Assembly: GCA_017521605.1 (NCBI GenBank)
Contig: JAFXCD010000005.1
Coordinates: forward strand, 1 to 64,000
DNA length: 64,000 nt
Origin: Lachnospiraceae bacterium
GTDB taxonomy: Bacteria > Bacillota > Clostridia > Lachnospirales > Lachnospiraceae
Reading direction: 5' to 3'
Below the pieces are notes generated by a model. That model had not been told where the DNA came from and did not search any database. It was given only the letters and a program-made list of their open reading frames with translations. Shown one piece after another: positions 43,701-50,016 of the stretch. The translations under genes and the position numbers were made by a program. Each line of letters starts with the position of its first letter. Position 1 is the first letter of the stretch.

Positions 43701-45966
43701 TTATGAAGATATTACCATTACAGTAAATGTGACATTGATAGACCAGATACCTGTAAATGTGGATGGTGAAGTAGAACTCAATAGTAATGTTCTTACTTAT
43801 GGAGAAACTTTATCCGGACTGACATTCAAATCAGTAGATTTTGTGGATAATGCAGGAAATGAAGTGGCAGGTACTCTGGCATGGAAAGAGCCTTCAGCTA
43901 CACCTAATGCAGGAACTACAAGTGCAACATGGGTATTTACCCCGGATAATGAGGAATATGCTGTCAAAGAAGGCAGTGTGGCTATCGTAGTAAAGAAGGC
44001 AACTCCTGTGGTAGTGGGACCTACTGTGGCAGAGAGAGTTTACAATCCTTCTGCAGTACTGGCAGACAGTGAGTTGTCAGGTGGCAGCGCAACAGGCGTG
44101 GATGGCAATGACTTAAACGGAAGCTGGAGCTGGAAAGTATCCGGTACCGTACCGGTAGTAAATAACAGCGGATATGAGGCAGTATTTACACCGGCGGATA
44201 TAAACAATTATGAAACAGTAACCGAAACGATTCGTGTTAAGGTAAATCAGGCTACACCGGTGATTGCACAGGTAAACGGCACCACCATTACTTATGGGGA
44301 CAGCCTCGCGGCTTCTACAGTAAGCGGTCAGGCTAAGCATAGTGCTTCTGTGGATATGGCAGTAGCAGGAAGCTTTTCATGGAAGGATACCACAGTGAAA
44401 CCTGCTGTGGCTGATTCGGATACCACAGCATTTGAGGTGGTATTTACCCCTGCGGACAGCGTGAATTATAAGGCAGTGGAAACCACAGCAAAGATTACAG
44501 TGAACAAGGCACCGGTGGCACCTAATAAGCCGGAGAGTTCTTTGAACGTTCCTTACACTACCGATACTGTGGGCGAGACAGATTTGCCTGCAGGCTGGAC
44601 ATGGCAGAATGGTGAAACTGCTCTTGAGGTAGGTGTAGTATGCAATGCAGTGGCGGTTTATACCGGTACGGATGCAGGCAACTACGAGACCGAAAGTGTG
44701 ACGGTAGCCATTACCAGAGCAGCATGTGTACATGACGGAGAGACAGAGCTTCGTGATGAAGCGGAAGAAAGCTGTACAGAGGATGGTTATACCGGTGATA
44801 CCTATTGTCTGATTTGTGAAGAAAAGCTGGCAACAGGTGAAGCGATTCCGGCAACCGGACATAAGGATGCAGATAAAGACCATGATTGTGATTATGGCTG
44901 TGACAAAGCATTTGGAACCCATGAAGCAGCAAGCGGAAAGCATACTTGTGAGTATTGTGGTAAAGCAGTTACAAGCTGTAAGGATGATAACCATGACCAT
45001 GTATGTGATATCTGTGGTGAGGAACTGGAACATAGTTTCTTAACTGAGTGGAAGTATGACGAAGATGGTCACTGGCATGTATGCTCTTGCGGTTTAAAGA
45101 AAGATGAAGCAACACATAGCTTTACAAGTCAGGTGACTAAGCAGCCTACTGTACATGCAGAAGGGGAAAGAACCTATACCTGTAGCGAGTGTGAGTACAG
45201 TTATAAGGAACCTATTGAGAAGGTAAAGGAGACTCCGACACCTGCACCTAACACAACTCCTATACCGATAGACCCCGGCAAACCATTTATTCAGGATGAT
45301 ACCGGTAAGATTGGATGGGAAGTAATCAGAGGTGAGACTGGCAAGGCTAAGGAAGGTGAAACCATTATCGTTGATATGAACGGAGCTACATCCGTGCCGG
45401 GAGCTGTATTCGATGATATTAAGGGGAAGAATATTACCATTACTTTGGATATGGGAACCGGTGTGAGCTGGACTATCAATGGTAAAGACATCACAGCAAG
45501 TAAGGTAAATGATATTAACTTTGAAGTAAAAGTTGGTACCAAGGATAATCCGATAAATACCATTCCGGTAGAGGTAATCAATAAGATAACCGGAGAAAGA
45601 TACTTTGTAAATATCAGCCTGACACATGATGGTGAGCTTGGATTAAAGGCAATTCTAAATATTAATCTGGATAAGAAGAACGCAGGATTATTTGCAAATC
45701 TGTTCTATTACAATGAGAAGTACGAAAGAATGCAGTTTATCGGGGCGGATGATATTGACGAGGTAGGTATGGCACATTTGGTATTTACGCATGCATCAGA
45801 GTATTCTATCGTGATTGATAAGGATATTTTGAATAAGTGGAACTCTCATGAACAAGCTCCTGATACAGGTGATGACGGCAATATATGGTTGATGATATTA
45901 TTGATGAGTCTGTCTTTAAGTATTGGCGCAGGAGTTCTGGTGATAAGAAGGAAAGCCGCTCATTAA
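37735..45966 (+). CDS. Giant multidomain cell-surface protein with C-terminal sorting signal
   Basis: A 2743-residue secreted protein. The start is GTG 37735 with GGGAGGA 7 bp upstream; a signal peptide follows (GRKVLSFILTATLVLGLMPG, cleavage near VSAEG). Then come a Cys-rich patch (nt 37919-38070), beta-helix-like Gly/Thr repeats (38300-38700), six GAGIGGG-type repeats (39955-40485), a Cys patch (40755-40890), GLUG-like repeats (GGTITNCYSVEH..., 41090-41520), MBG/YDG-type and Ig-like modules (41880-44700), His/Cys-rich modules (44720-45220), a Pro/Thr linker, a final domain, and the anchor APDTGDDG + hydrophobic helix + RRKAAH, a variant xPxTG sortase signal. It is probably an adhesin or matrix protein. 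The LytTR-box promoter at 37525 lies upstream and a terminator downstream. Confidence 0.9.
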   Translation: MKNVKGKILGRKVLSFILTATLVLGLMPGNMMTVSAEGTDTVISDELIVESVSSNDVSATTVCTCETDDPTYHAPFCDLYELPENPQCFCVEKCTEDSVNEWCDVCYGVGVEGCKGEAPLLSENVMATYASASTPVVSGKFIYAHGTPITIEAGSSSSTASVWYMNGSTKTYVAENVSGAVIYGGCDGESLDSDTNITMTGGSVSAIYGGGLNIYDASESYVNNVNISISGGTVSIGVFASNSNWVKGNVNITVTGGNISRVHGCTASTQSGAGGNQEYCKVSGNASVTITGGTVGTLKIGDGNSPVNGTTTGIVTIPGVTLETNSFTATNDYDNLYISDGTTFVIKGDVTLPENTKLIIPSGETFTLNGSTTIEAPYGIENNGTLNIESGCTDTYNIENNGTLNISTLYTNSEGIVNNGTINLTKPILGDKPTGNGTINRNTAYISGISSVSSISVKMDDADYALANGYYETADGKLYLWLPSGYAVVFVDGSVYCGTANEGTAVELLAYKAVSDIETVSSRIPVGINYDLSTYAVTNNDASYKTIEWSVVNANGTGATITDNAIKATAAGTATIRATVNNGQAYGTAYTKEYDVTFYVTDDIDTSLGSITISKKDDTTITVAGTGIPNGSKDYPIDESIRIIGSTTTSNTITVKSGATANVILNGVEIDCSNTGITPIMVESGATLNLTLIDDNVLTACTLDDGTDAQKTAALGVPVGAELVITENSTGTLTANGAKGGGAGIGGGYNSGAGTITINGGTINATSDNGAGIGGGYNKSNDKVTRNGGTVTINGGTVNATSDNGAGIGGGYYGFGGTVIIKGGTVNATSTTGAGIGAASRSQNADNYITVTIEGGTVNASSIEGAGIGGSDEYYSVTVTINGGTINATSTGGAGIGKGFNGMGHLTVTITGGNFNYSSVTAPTNGTSAVARYTCKFIGNSEDMAGKTVTAITLENGGTYGIKDVVTFDGGSENEGYFNCYLPAGSKITSITVGGTTYNCRAEDGTCYVEHTWEDATCTIAEHCIVCDKTQGETISHNYIDGVCTICGMDRYGTFHIKTAEQLVAFAQSVNAGNKDADAVLDADIDMTGVDWTPICQTVSYHSSEATDTGYSGTFDGKGHTISNLTVTGIPGGAYSYGLFGTVSGTVKNLGMVNYTYTMGSAPDARAGSIAGQVLTGGTITNCYSVEHTVTTNGNIAGGIAGCNYGGTISNCYALNGSVSGHDTRWGGVVGDCQKDDDTSGGTVSNCYTDDTRVVSTQSGNATITSCALKDDDAFESGEIAYLLNGSSSGNVTWYQTLGTDAYPVLDSEHGKVYSVCKCNGMTPAGYSNVNENEPHTDVNPVDNVCDVCSANLHTHEWEYTVNGDTITAVCNVNGCPVVGEEKTIIISASDKNYDGTAVVATVENNVDTTDYSSLIVYKDNDGDVVDEAINAGTYTANLTVGGKTATVEFTIAKVTSDIGTVSASNMENTLDVSQVVLSRSNETVPGTLSLAEGTTLQYGIHDYTYVFTPNDDTNYETVTGTVSITILDTNKPAATYKVGTDEWKQFINTFTFGHFCKDYTTVDITYSDEGSGVADKQYYISDVEITNTENIHWSEYTDTLNINATGKYYIYVRVTDNYGNVVIQNSEGIVVYEESVITPTSFSCEYGDENALNVNISTNGNTFANLTDGSGNEIATDNYSINGSTLTIKGEYLSDLDVGEYTYKICMNPQGVENTEVTLAYSFVVNVTAKELTVTGATATSRAYIANDETVDITGITLSGIQGTDDVSVEITELKGTLSSANAGTYTSVTLPTLTLTGDDAENYVLVQPTSAVATNVTINKLNPTITVGATEYYKTFGDADFTLEITDDNPEANVTYSSNDENVVTVSNGTVTIKGAGSATITVSMGASTNYNAAVDKTITVNVARAAYSVDTINKSYLYARSNADSINLAELLPEDCGTVNYASVTSNGPLSFISEPKVTNGILAYTLESGAADDTGIIIVDVETQNYEDITITVNVTLIDQIPVNVDGEVELNSNVLTYGETLSGLTFKSVDFVDNAGNEVAGTLAWKEPSATPNAGTTSATWVFTPDNEEYAVKEGSVAIVVKKATPVVVGPTVAERVYNPSAVLADSELSGGSATGVDGNDLNGSWSWKVSGTVPVVNNSGYEAVFTPADINNYETVTETIRVKVNQATPVIAQVNGTTITYGDSLAASTVSGQAKHSASVDMAVAGSFSWKDTTVKPAVADSDTTAFEVVFTPADSVNYKAVETTAKITVNKAPVAPNKPESSLNVPYTTDTVGETDLPAGWTWQNGETALEVGVVCNAVAVYTGTDAGNYETESVTVAITRAACVHDGETELRDEAEESCTEDGYTGDTYCLICEEKLATGEAIPATGHKDADKDHDCDYGCDKAFGTHEAASGKHTCEYCGKAVTSCKDDNHDHVCDICGEELEHSFLTEWKYDEDGHWHVCSCGLKKDEATHSFTSQVTKQPTVHAEGERTYTCSECEYSYKEPIEKVKETPTPAPNTTPIPIDPGKPFIQDDTGKIGWEVIRGETGKAKEGETIIVDMNGATSVPGAVFDDIKGKNITITLDMGTGVSWTINGKDITASKVNDINFEVKVGTKDNPINTIPVEVINKITGERYFVNISLTHDGELGLKAILNINLDKKNAGLFANLFYYNEKYERMQFIGADDIDEVGMAHLVFTHASEYSIVIDKDILNKWNSHEQAPDTGDDGNIWLMILLMSLSLSIGAGVLVIRRKAAH
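39955..40485 (+). repeat. Six coding tandem repeats in the surface protein
   Basis: Units contain GAGIGGGY (or GAGIGAAS, GAGIGGSD, GAGIGKGF) and GGTVNATS at ~29-39-residue spacing. The DNA is also alike (GGAGCCGGAATCGGTGGTGG). This pattern suits stacked beta-solenoid coils and may vary in number between strains. Confidence 0.85.
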
Positions 45967-45995
45967 TTATTGAATTGAAAATCAATTAAATATGT

Positions 45996-46119
45996 TGTAT
46001 TTTACAGGAAAACATGCTACTCTTTAGGGAAAGCATGTTTTTCTTTTTGTATCTGTGAATTCTTATATTCTAAAAGTTCGGAAATCTATGCTTTCAAATT
46101 CAATTAAAGAGGGCAGGGG
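45996..46119 (+). repeat. Direct repeat copy 2
   Basis: 124 bp matching 35714-35836 with about ten differences. It begins 30 bp after the surface-protein stop, so the two copies bracket tetR, LytTR-1, the tetR relic and the surface protein (~10.2 kb). Confidence 0.85.
46009..46047 (+). terminator. Terminator of the surface-protein gene (inside repeat copy 2)
   Basis: AAAACATGCT (46009-46018) pairs with AGCATGTTTT (46032-46041), followed by TCTTTTT. Confidence 0.8.
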
Positions 46120-46167
46120 AGTTAGAAGAAGTAGGAAGCAATGTGGCGATAAAAGCAATAAAATCTA

Positions 46168-46210
46168 TTGAAAACCTACATGGAATTATTATATAATAGG
46201 AGCGTTGCTA
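46168..46210 (+). promoter_or_regulatory. Promoter of LytTR paralogue 2 with tetR-type operator arm
   Basis: TTGAAA (46168-46173), 18-bp spacer, TATAAT (46192-46197), then TAGGAGCGTTGCTA (46197-46210). The last element differs at one base from 36082-36095 and has the same overlap with the -10. An upstream arm (AAGCAATAAAATCTA) is recognisable but degraded. The rest of the 45967-46259 gap is the direct repeat plus ~50 bp without features. Confidence 0.65.
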
Positions 46211-46259
46211 GCGGTTGAGGAGGGTGTAGAGTTTAATTCATAGGAATGTGGAGAAGAAC

Positions 46260-46967
46260 ATGATGGATAGGATTAGAATCGCTCTATGTGATGATAATGA
46301 CATGGAGAGGCGTATTATTCGTTTTATGATTAATCAATATATAAAAGAGCATGAATATGCAATTCAGTTGGAGGAGTTTTCATCCGGTGATGCATTATTA
46401 AAAAGTAATGTGACGACATATGATCTGGTGCTACTGGATATTTATATGGGAGGAATGAATGGGATTGATACGGCCAAGGAGTTGCAGCACATCCATCCCA
46501 AGGGCAAGATTATCTTTTGCAGTTCCTCCAACGAGTTTGCTGAGGAATCCTATGATGTAGAAGCCTTCCGATATTTGGTAAAGCCCATATCCCCGGAAAA
46601 GTTACACCAGAGCCTGGACAGATTTTTTCAGCTTTGTACAGACAAAAAAATTTTAGAGTATAAGTATCAGCGAACCATCAGGAGGATGCTGCTGAAGGAT
46701 GTCATGTGGATAGAAGCAGTAGGAAGATATGCTATCATACATACTGAGAAAGAGCAGATTGCAACCAATACTTCTTTGGCAGAATTTGCGGAGACGTTGG
46801 TGAGTAATGATTTTGTGAAACCTATCCGCTATGCATTGGTAGCTTTACAGGCAGTGACGGAGGTGACGGCAGATACTTTAGTGCTGACAGACGGCACAGA
46901 AATATCGGTCAGCAGGGAAAAACGTAAGGAAATAAGGGAGGCATTTATTCATTTCCAGTCATTATAG
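46260..46967 (+). CDS. LytTR (AgrA-type) response regulator, paralogue 2
   Basis: A 235-residue protein with an intact receiver (Asp11-Asp12, Asp60 in VLLDIYM, Lys108 in VKPIS) and a LytTR domain (LLKDVMWIEAVGRYAIIH, KPIRYALVALQA, VSREKRKEI). It shares long identical blocks with paralogue 1, such as FAEESYDVEAFRYLVKPIS, so the two are recent duplicates. The start is ATG 46260, with GGAG 7 bp upstream. No sensor kinase is nearby. It is followed by its own twin LytTR boxes, a candidate small RNA and an ECF sigma operon. Confidence 0.93.
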   Translation: MMDRIRIALCDDNDMERRIIRFMINQYIKEHEYAIQLEEFSSGDALLKSNVTTYDLVLLDIYMGGMNGIDTAKELQHIHPKGKIIFCSSSNEFAEESYDVEAFRYLVKPISPEKLHQSLDRFFQLCTDKKILEYKYQRTIRRMLLKDVMWIEAVGRYAIIHTEKEQIATNTSLAEFAETLVSNDFVKPIRYALVALQAVTEVTADTLVLTDGTEISVSREKRKEIREAFIHFQSL

Positions 46968-46969
46968 AT

Positions 46970-47037
46970 ACGGTTCATTACAGTAGAGATACAGTTCATG
47001 TCATTTTGGTTGTAATGGTACAGAGATTTGTTAAAAT
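46970..47037 (+). promoter_or_regulatory. Twin LytTR boxes and promoter after paralogue 2
   Basis: ACGGTTCAT (46970-46978) and ACAGTTCAT (46991-46999), 21 bp apart. TTGTAA (47010-47015), 16-bp spacer and TAAAAT (47032-47037) follow. Box 2 ends 10 bp from the -35, as at 37525-37591. Confidence 0.75.
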
Positions 47038-47043
47038 GATATT

Positions 47044-47181
47044 GAACAAAGAGTGTAAGCTCTGTAGTGGCGGGGAGAAAGTTAAATAGTGCAAGTCCAT
47101 TGGCTTGAGGGGGACAATGGGCTGCATACGGGAAGTATGATGATAAAGCAGTAAACTTTTTTAAGTTTATTGTTTTTTTTA
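47044..47181 (+). ncRNA. Candidate LytTR-controlled small RNA or terminated leader
   Basis: From the predicted start after the -10 at 47032, about 138 nt run to a terminator. Hairpins visible: AGAG/CTCT (47050-47063, weak), CCATTG/CAATGG (47097-47102 with 47116-47121), CATAC/GTATG (47126-47140). The terminator stem TAAACTT/AAGTTTA (47153-47170) is followed by TTG and eight T. No coding frame with a ribosome site is seen. It could be a trans-acting RNA or an attenuator of the ECF operon 60 bp downstream. I do not recognise a known family. Confidence 0.5.
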
Positions 47182-47190
47182 TGCAAAAAT

Positions 47191-47218
47191 TGACCAAAAT
47201 CATAATTCAAACGTGTAT
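47191..47218 (+). promoter_or_regulatory. ECF-type promoter for the sigma/anti-sigma operon
   Basis: TTGACC (47191-47196), 16-bp spacer, CGTGTA (47213-47218). ECF promoters combine an ACC-type -35 with a CGT-type -10, so this suggests that the sigma factor drives its own operon. GGAGG and the ATG follow at 47227 and 47241. Confidence 0.5.
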
Positions 47219-47240
47219 TGAGTGAAAGGAGGTTGATACG

Positions 47241-47729
47241 ATGACGAATACATCGGCGCGGCCGGCTGATGAGTTGGAAAGAGTAATGCAGACTTATGGA
47301 AATATGCTGTTTCGGATTGCTTTGATTACTTTGGGGGATGCAAGCGATGCAGAGGATACAGTGCAGGAGACTTTGATAAAATATATGCAGAAAGCTCCGG
47401 AATTTCGGGACAGAGAGCATGAAAAAGCATGGTTGTTGAAGGTAATCTCCAATATCTGTAAGGATATCCTGCGATTTCGAAGTAGGTACCGAATGGTAGA
47501 CATAGAAGAAATAAAGGAGTTTAGCAAAGAAACTCAGGACACCGGTATTTTAGAGGCACTTATGATCCTGCCGGAGAAGTTTCGGGTAGTACTCACCTTG
47601 TATTATGTGGAGGAATACACCATAGAAACCATTGCCAAAGTGATAGGACGAACAACCTCTGCGGTAAAGATGCGTTTGCAGAAGGGACGTAAGCTACTGG
47701 AGGAGATTTATCGGAAGGAGTATATGTAG
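47241..47729 (+). CDS. ECF-type RNA polymerase sigma factor
   Basis: A 162-residue sigma-70 family protein with only regions 2 (DASDAEDTVQETLIKYMQKA and EHEKAWLLKVISNICKDILR, residues ~34-80) and 4 (ILPEKFRVVLTLYYVEEYTI, AKVIGRTTSAVKMRLQKGRK, ~108-155). That identifies an ECF sigma factor for extracytoplasmic stress or signals. AAAGGAGG precedes the ATG. Its stop directly adjoins the start of the membrane partner, which is probably its anti-sigma factor. Confidence 0.94.
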   Translation: MTNTSARPADELERVMQTYGNMLFRIALITLGDASDAEDTVQETLIKYMQKAPEFRDREHEKAWLLKVISNICKDILRFRSRYRMVDIEEIKEFSKETQDTGILEALMILPEKFRVVLTLYYVEEYTIETIAKVIGRTTSAVKMRLQKGRKLLEEIYRKEYM

Positions 47730-48341
47730 ATGAAAGAGTTTGCAGAAAAGGTTAAACAAATAGAAATGCCTGCGGAAATGCAGGAACGTATCAAAAAACA
47801 TTGTTATGAAAAAATGGAGGAAGAAAATATGAAAAAGAGTAGAAAAAATATTTTCCAGAAGCCTATGGTGGCTGTGGCAGCTTTAGTATTATGCTTATTC
47901 GTAACGGGAGTTTCAGCTTTGGCAGCTACAGGAAAGTTAGAGGGATTTTTTAAGGATATTACACGTTGGGATGGTGCCGTAATCGGTACTACTTATGAAC
48001 AGGCTACGGATGAGGTAGAAATAGAGATTACGGAAGTGGCGGATAGGTTGGAAGTAAATATTACTTTCGTGGATGCTCAGAAGGTACCTTATAGTACATT
48101 TGAAAGCCTGGGGATTAACAACTATCAAATCATGGATAAGAATGGTAAGGCTTTAGTAAAGGAAGCAGAAACAGCTGCATCCACTATAAACAATGGTCAG
48201 GTTCAGTTGTCGGTTTCCTTGGAAGGTATTCCGGCAGGGGAATATAATCTGGTAGTTACAGAGCTGGTAGGAAGTTCGAAAGCAGACCAGCCATTGATAG
48301 TAAATGGTACATGGGAGTGCATTTTCGTAAAGAGTGAATAA
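47730..48341 (+). CDS. Single-pass membrane protein, probable anti-sigma factor
   Basis: A 203-residue protein. The first ~45 residues are cytoplasmic and charged (EMQERIKKHCYEKMEEENMK), one membrane helix lies at about 46-66 (MVAVAALVLCLFVTGVSAL), and the remaining ~135 residues are outside, a DUF4179-like beta domain. It has the layout of anti-sigma factors that hold an ECF sigma at the membrane; no zinc HxxxCxxC motif is present. Its ATG adjoins the sigma stop with no gap. Confidence 0.8.
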   Translation: MKEFAEKVKQIEMPAEMQERIKKHCYEKMEEENMKKSRKNIFQKPMVAVAALVLCLFVTGVSALAATGKLEGFFKDITRWDGAVIGTTYEQATDEVEIEITEVADRLEVNITFVDAQKVPYSTFESLGINNYQIMDKNGKALVKEAETAASTINNGQVQLSVSLEGIPAGEYNLVVTELVGSSKADQPLIVNGTWECIFVKSE

Positions 48342-48347
48342 ATAAAG

Positions 48348-48385
48348 TGTCCTATATGGGTTTGTGCCTGTATAGGACATTTTAT
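48348..48385 (+). terminator. Terminator of the ECF operon
   Basis: TGTCCTATA (48348-48356) pairs with TATAGGACA (48371-48379), 14-nt loop, T-rich tail. The stem core is the same as in the prfA terminator at 34847. Confidence 0.75.
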
Positions 48386-48461
48386 TTGTGTTGTACAGCA
48401 AGGTATATTATAATAGCATAAAGGGGAAGACAGTTAACGGTGTAGAAAGAGGAGGAATAAT

Positions 48462-49085
48462 ATGAACAACATTTATGTAAACACAAGAAGCAGTATTAAA
48501 ATCACAGGTTCGAAAACCATTTATTTTGACCCTTTGGAAATCCAGGGAGAACCGACGGATGCAGACATTATCTTTGTAACCCACGTGCATTATGACCATT
48601 TTTCGCCGGAGGATATCAGGAAGGTGATGAAGGACGACACGAAAATAATTGTACCGGTATCCATGCTGGAAGCTATAGAAGAAAAGGGATTACCAACGGA
48701 TAATCTGCAAGGCGTACAGCCGGGACAGGCTGGTGAATGTGAAGGGGTAACTTATGAAGCAATTCCCGCCTACAATATCGGCAAGGCTTTTCATCCTAAG
48801 GAGAATAACTGGGTAGGCTATTTGGTAGAAATGGACGGAGTGAGTTATTATGCCATGGGGGATACGGATGTGACTCCTGAGGCTGAAGCAGTAGATGTGG
48901 ATGTAATATTTGTACCGGTTGGTGGAAAATATACTATGGATGCTGATGAGGCGGCAAAATTTATTAATCAGAAACCCAGAGGGCTGGTGGTGCCCATCCA
49001 TTATGGGGAACAAGAAGCTTGTGATAGATTTATAGGTCTGTTGGATAATGAGGTTAAGACAAAGTATCTATTTGCGAAAAACTAA
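48462..49085 (+). CDS. MBL-fold metal-dependent hydrolase (UlaG-like)
   Basis: A 207-residue metallo-beta-lactamase fold protein. The metal motif is THVHYDH (His41, His43, Asp45, His46), followed by the aspartate ligand in AMGDTD and a late His in VVPIHYGEQ. It belongs to the small stand-alone UlaG-like group often annotated as hydrolases with unknown substrates; it has no signal peptide. AAAGAGGAGG precedes the ATG. A broken regulator gene follows. Confidence 0.9.
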   Translation: MNNIYVNTRSSIKITGSKTIYFDPLEIQGEPTDADIIFVTHVHYDHFSPEDIRKVMKDDTKIIVPVSMLEAIEEKGLPTDNLQGVQPGQAGECEGVTYEAIPAYNIGKAFHPKENNWVGYLVEMDGVSYYAMGDTDVTPEAEAVDVDVIFVPVGGKYTMDADEAAKFINQKPRGLVVPIHYGEQEACDRFIGLLDNEVKTKYLFAKN

Positions 49086-49087
49086 AT

Positions 49088-49270
49088 GTGTCGAGACAGG
49101 CAGTGACAAAATGGGAAGCAGGACAGGCCTATCCTGATATTATGAACCTGATTCAGATTAGTGATATGAGGAGATTTACTGGCAGAATGAAAAGGTATAT
49201 GAATGCTATTTCCATGGTGGATTGGTACAGTAAGTATTATTTTTTTAAAATAACTTCCGATATAAAATAA
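49088..49270 (+). pseudogene. Remnant of an XRE-type HTH regulator
   Basis: The frame from 49088 opens VSRQAVTKWEAGQAYPDIMN, the recognition helix and tail of an XRE helix-turn-helix (compare VTPQAVSKWEKG in the gene at 22401-23531). The N-terminal half of the HTH is missing. After about residue 27 (ISDM) the sequence no longer resembles a regulator. There is no ribosome site. It is a fragment stranded just after the MBL gene stop. Confidence 0.7.
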
Positions 49271-49307
49271 GGCAATACATAAATTTAGAATTCGGGAGGT
49301 ATATTTT

Positions 49308-50003
49308 ATGAAAAAGTTTATTGCTGAATTTATTGGAACAGCAGTGCTTGTTACCTTGGGGTGCGGTACTGCTATGTTGGTTGGTTGTGATGCTGCTCAG
49401 GGAAGTGGTTATCTGTTAACTGCACTTGCTTTTGGTCTGGTTATCGTAGGTATGGCTTACTGCGTGGGTAATATTTCCGGTTGCCATATTAATCCGGCTG
49501 TTTCATTGGGCGTATTGATGAGCGGTGGTATGAAAGCAAAGGAATTTGGTAGCTATGTTGTGGCACAGTGCTTAGGTGCGTTGGCAGGTGCAGGAATTCT
49601 GGCTGCAATCTTTGGTCTTGGTGGCGTGACAGACATGACCGGTGGCTTTGGCACCAATGGTCTTGGTGGTGTGAATGGAAGTGTTGCGGCAGGTCTGTTG
49701 GTAGAAGCGGTTTTAACATTTATTTTTGTTTTGACCATTTTAGGTGTTACCAGTAAAAAAGCCGGACACGGTTCCTTTGGTGGGCTTATCATTGGTTTAA
49801 CCCTTACACTGGTGCATATTCTTGGTATTGGTCTGACCGGAACAAGTGTAAATCCTGCAAGAAGCTTAGGCCCTGCTATTGTAGCTGCAATTACAGGTAA
49901 TACGGCTCCTATTGCTTGTGTTTGGGTATTTATTGTAGGACCTTTTGCAGGTGCTGCATTGGCAGCAGTAGTATATAAGTATCTTGAAAAAGAAAATGCA
50001 TAA
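49308..50003 (+). CDS. Aquaporin family channel (MIP)
   Basis: A 231-residue six-helix channel with the two NPA boxes (CHINPAVSLG, NPA at 62-64, and SVNPARSLGP near residue 185). Length and spacing fit AqpZ-like water channels more than glycerol facilitators, which usually have a longer loop and an Asp after the second NPA-Arg. CGGGAGG precedes the ATG. It is a single gene; the Mn riboswitch region begins just downstream. Confidence 0.93.
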   Translation: MKKFIAEFIGTAVLVTLGCGTAMLVGCDAAQGSGYLLTALAFGLVIVGMAYCVGNISGCHINPAVSLGVLMSGGMKAKEFGSYVVAQCLGALAGAGILAAIFGLGGVTDMTGGFGTNGLGGVNGSVAAGLLVEAVLTFIFVLTILGVTSKKAGHGSFGGLIIGLTLTLVHILGIGLTGTSVNPARSLGPAIVAAITGNTAPIACVWVFIVGPFAGAALAAVVYKYLEKENA

Positions 50004-50016
50004 TTATTAAAAGTAG

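Noticed and set aside
44377-45033. Minus-strand open frame of 218 codons inside the surface protein
   Set aside because: Cys/His-rich shadow of the plus-strand Cys/His modules; no ribosome site or family motif.
47090-47145. Group II intron or known riboswitch fragment (GTGCAAGTCC)
   Set aside because: No domain V-like hairpin and no match I could recognise; kept only as a candidate small RNA.
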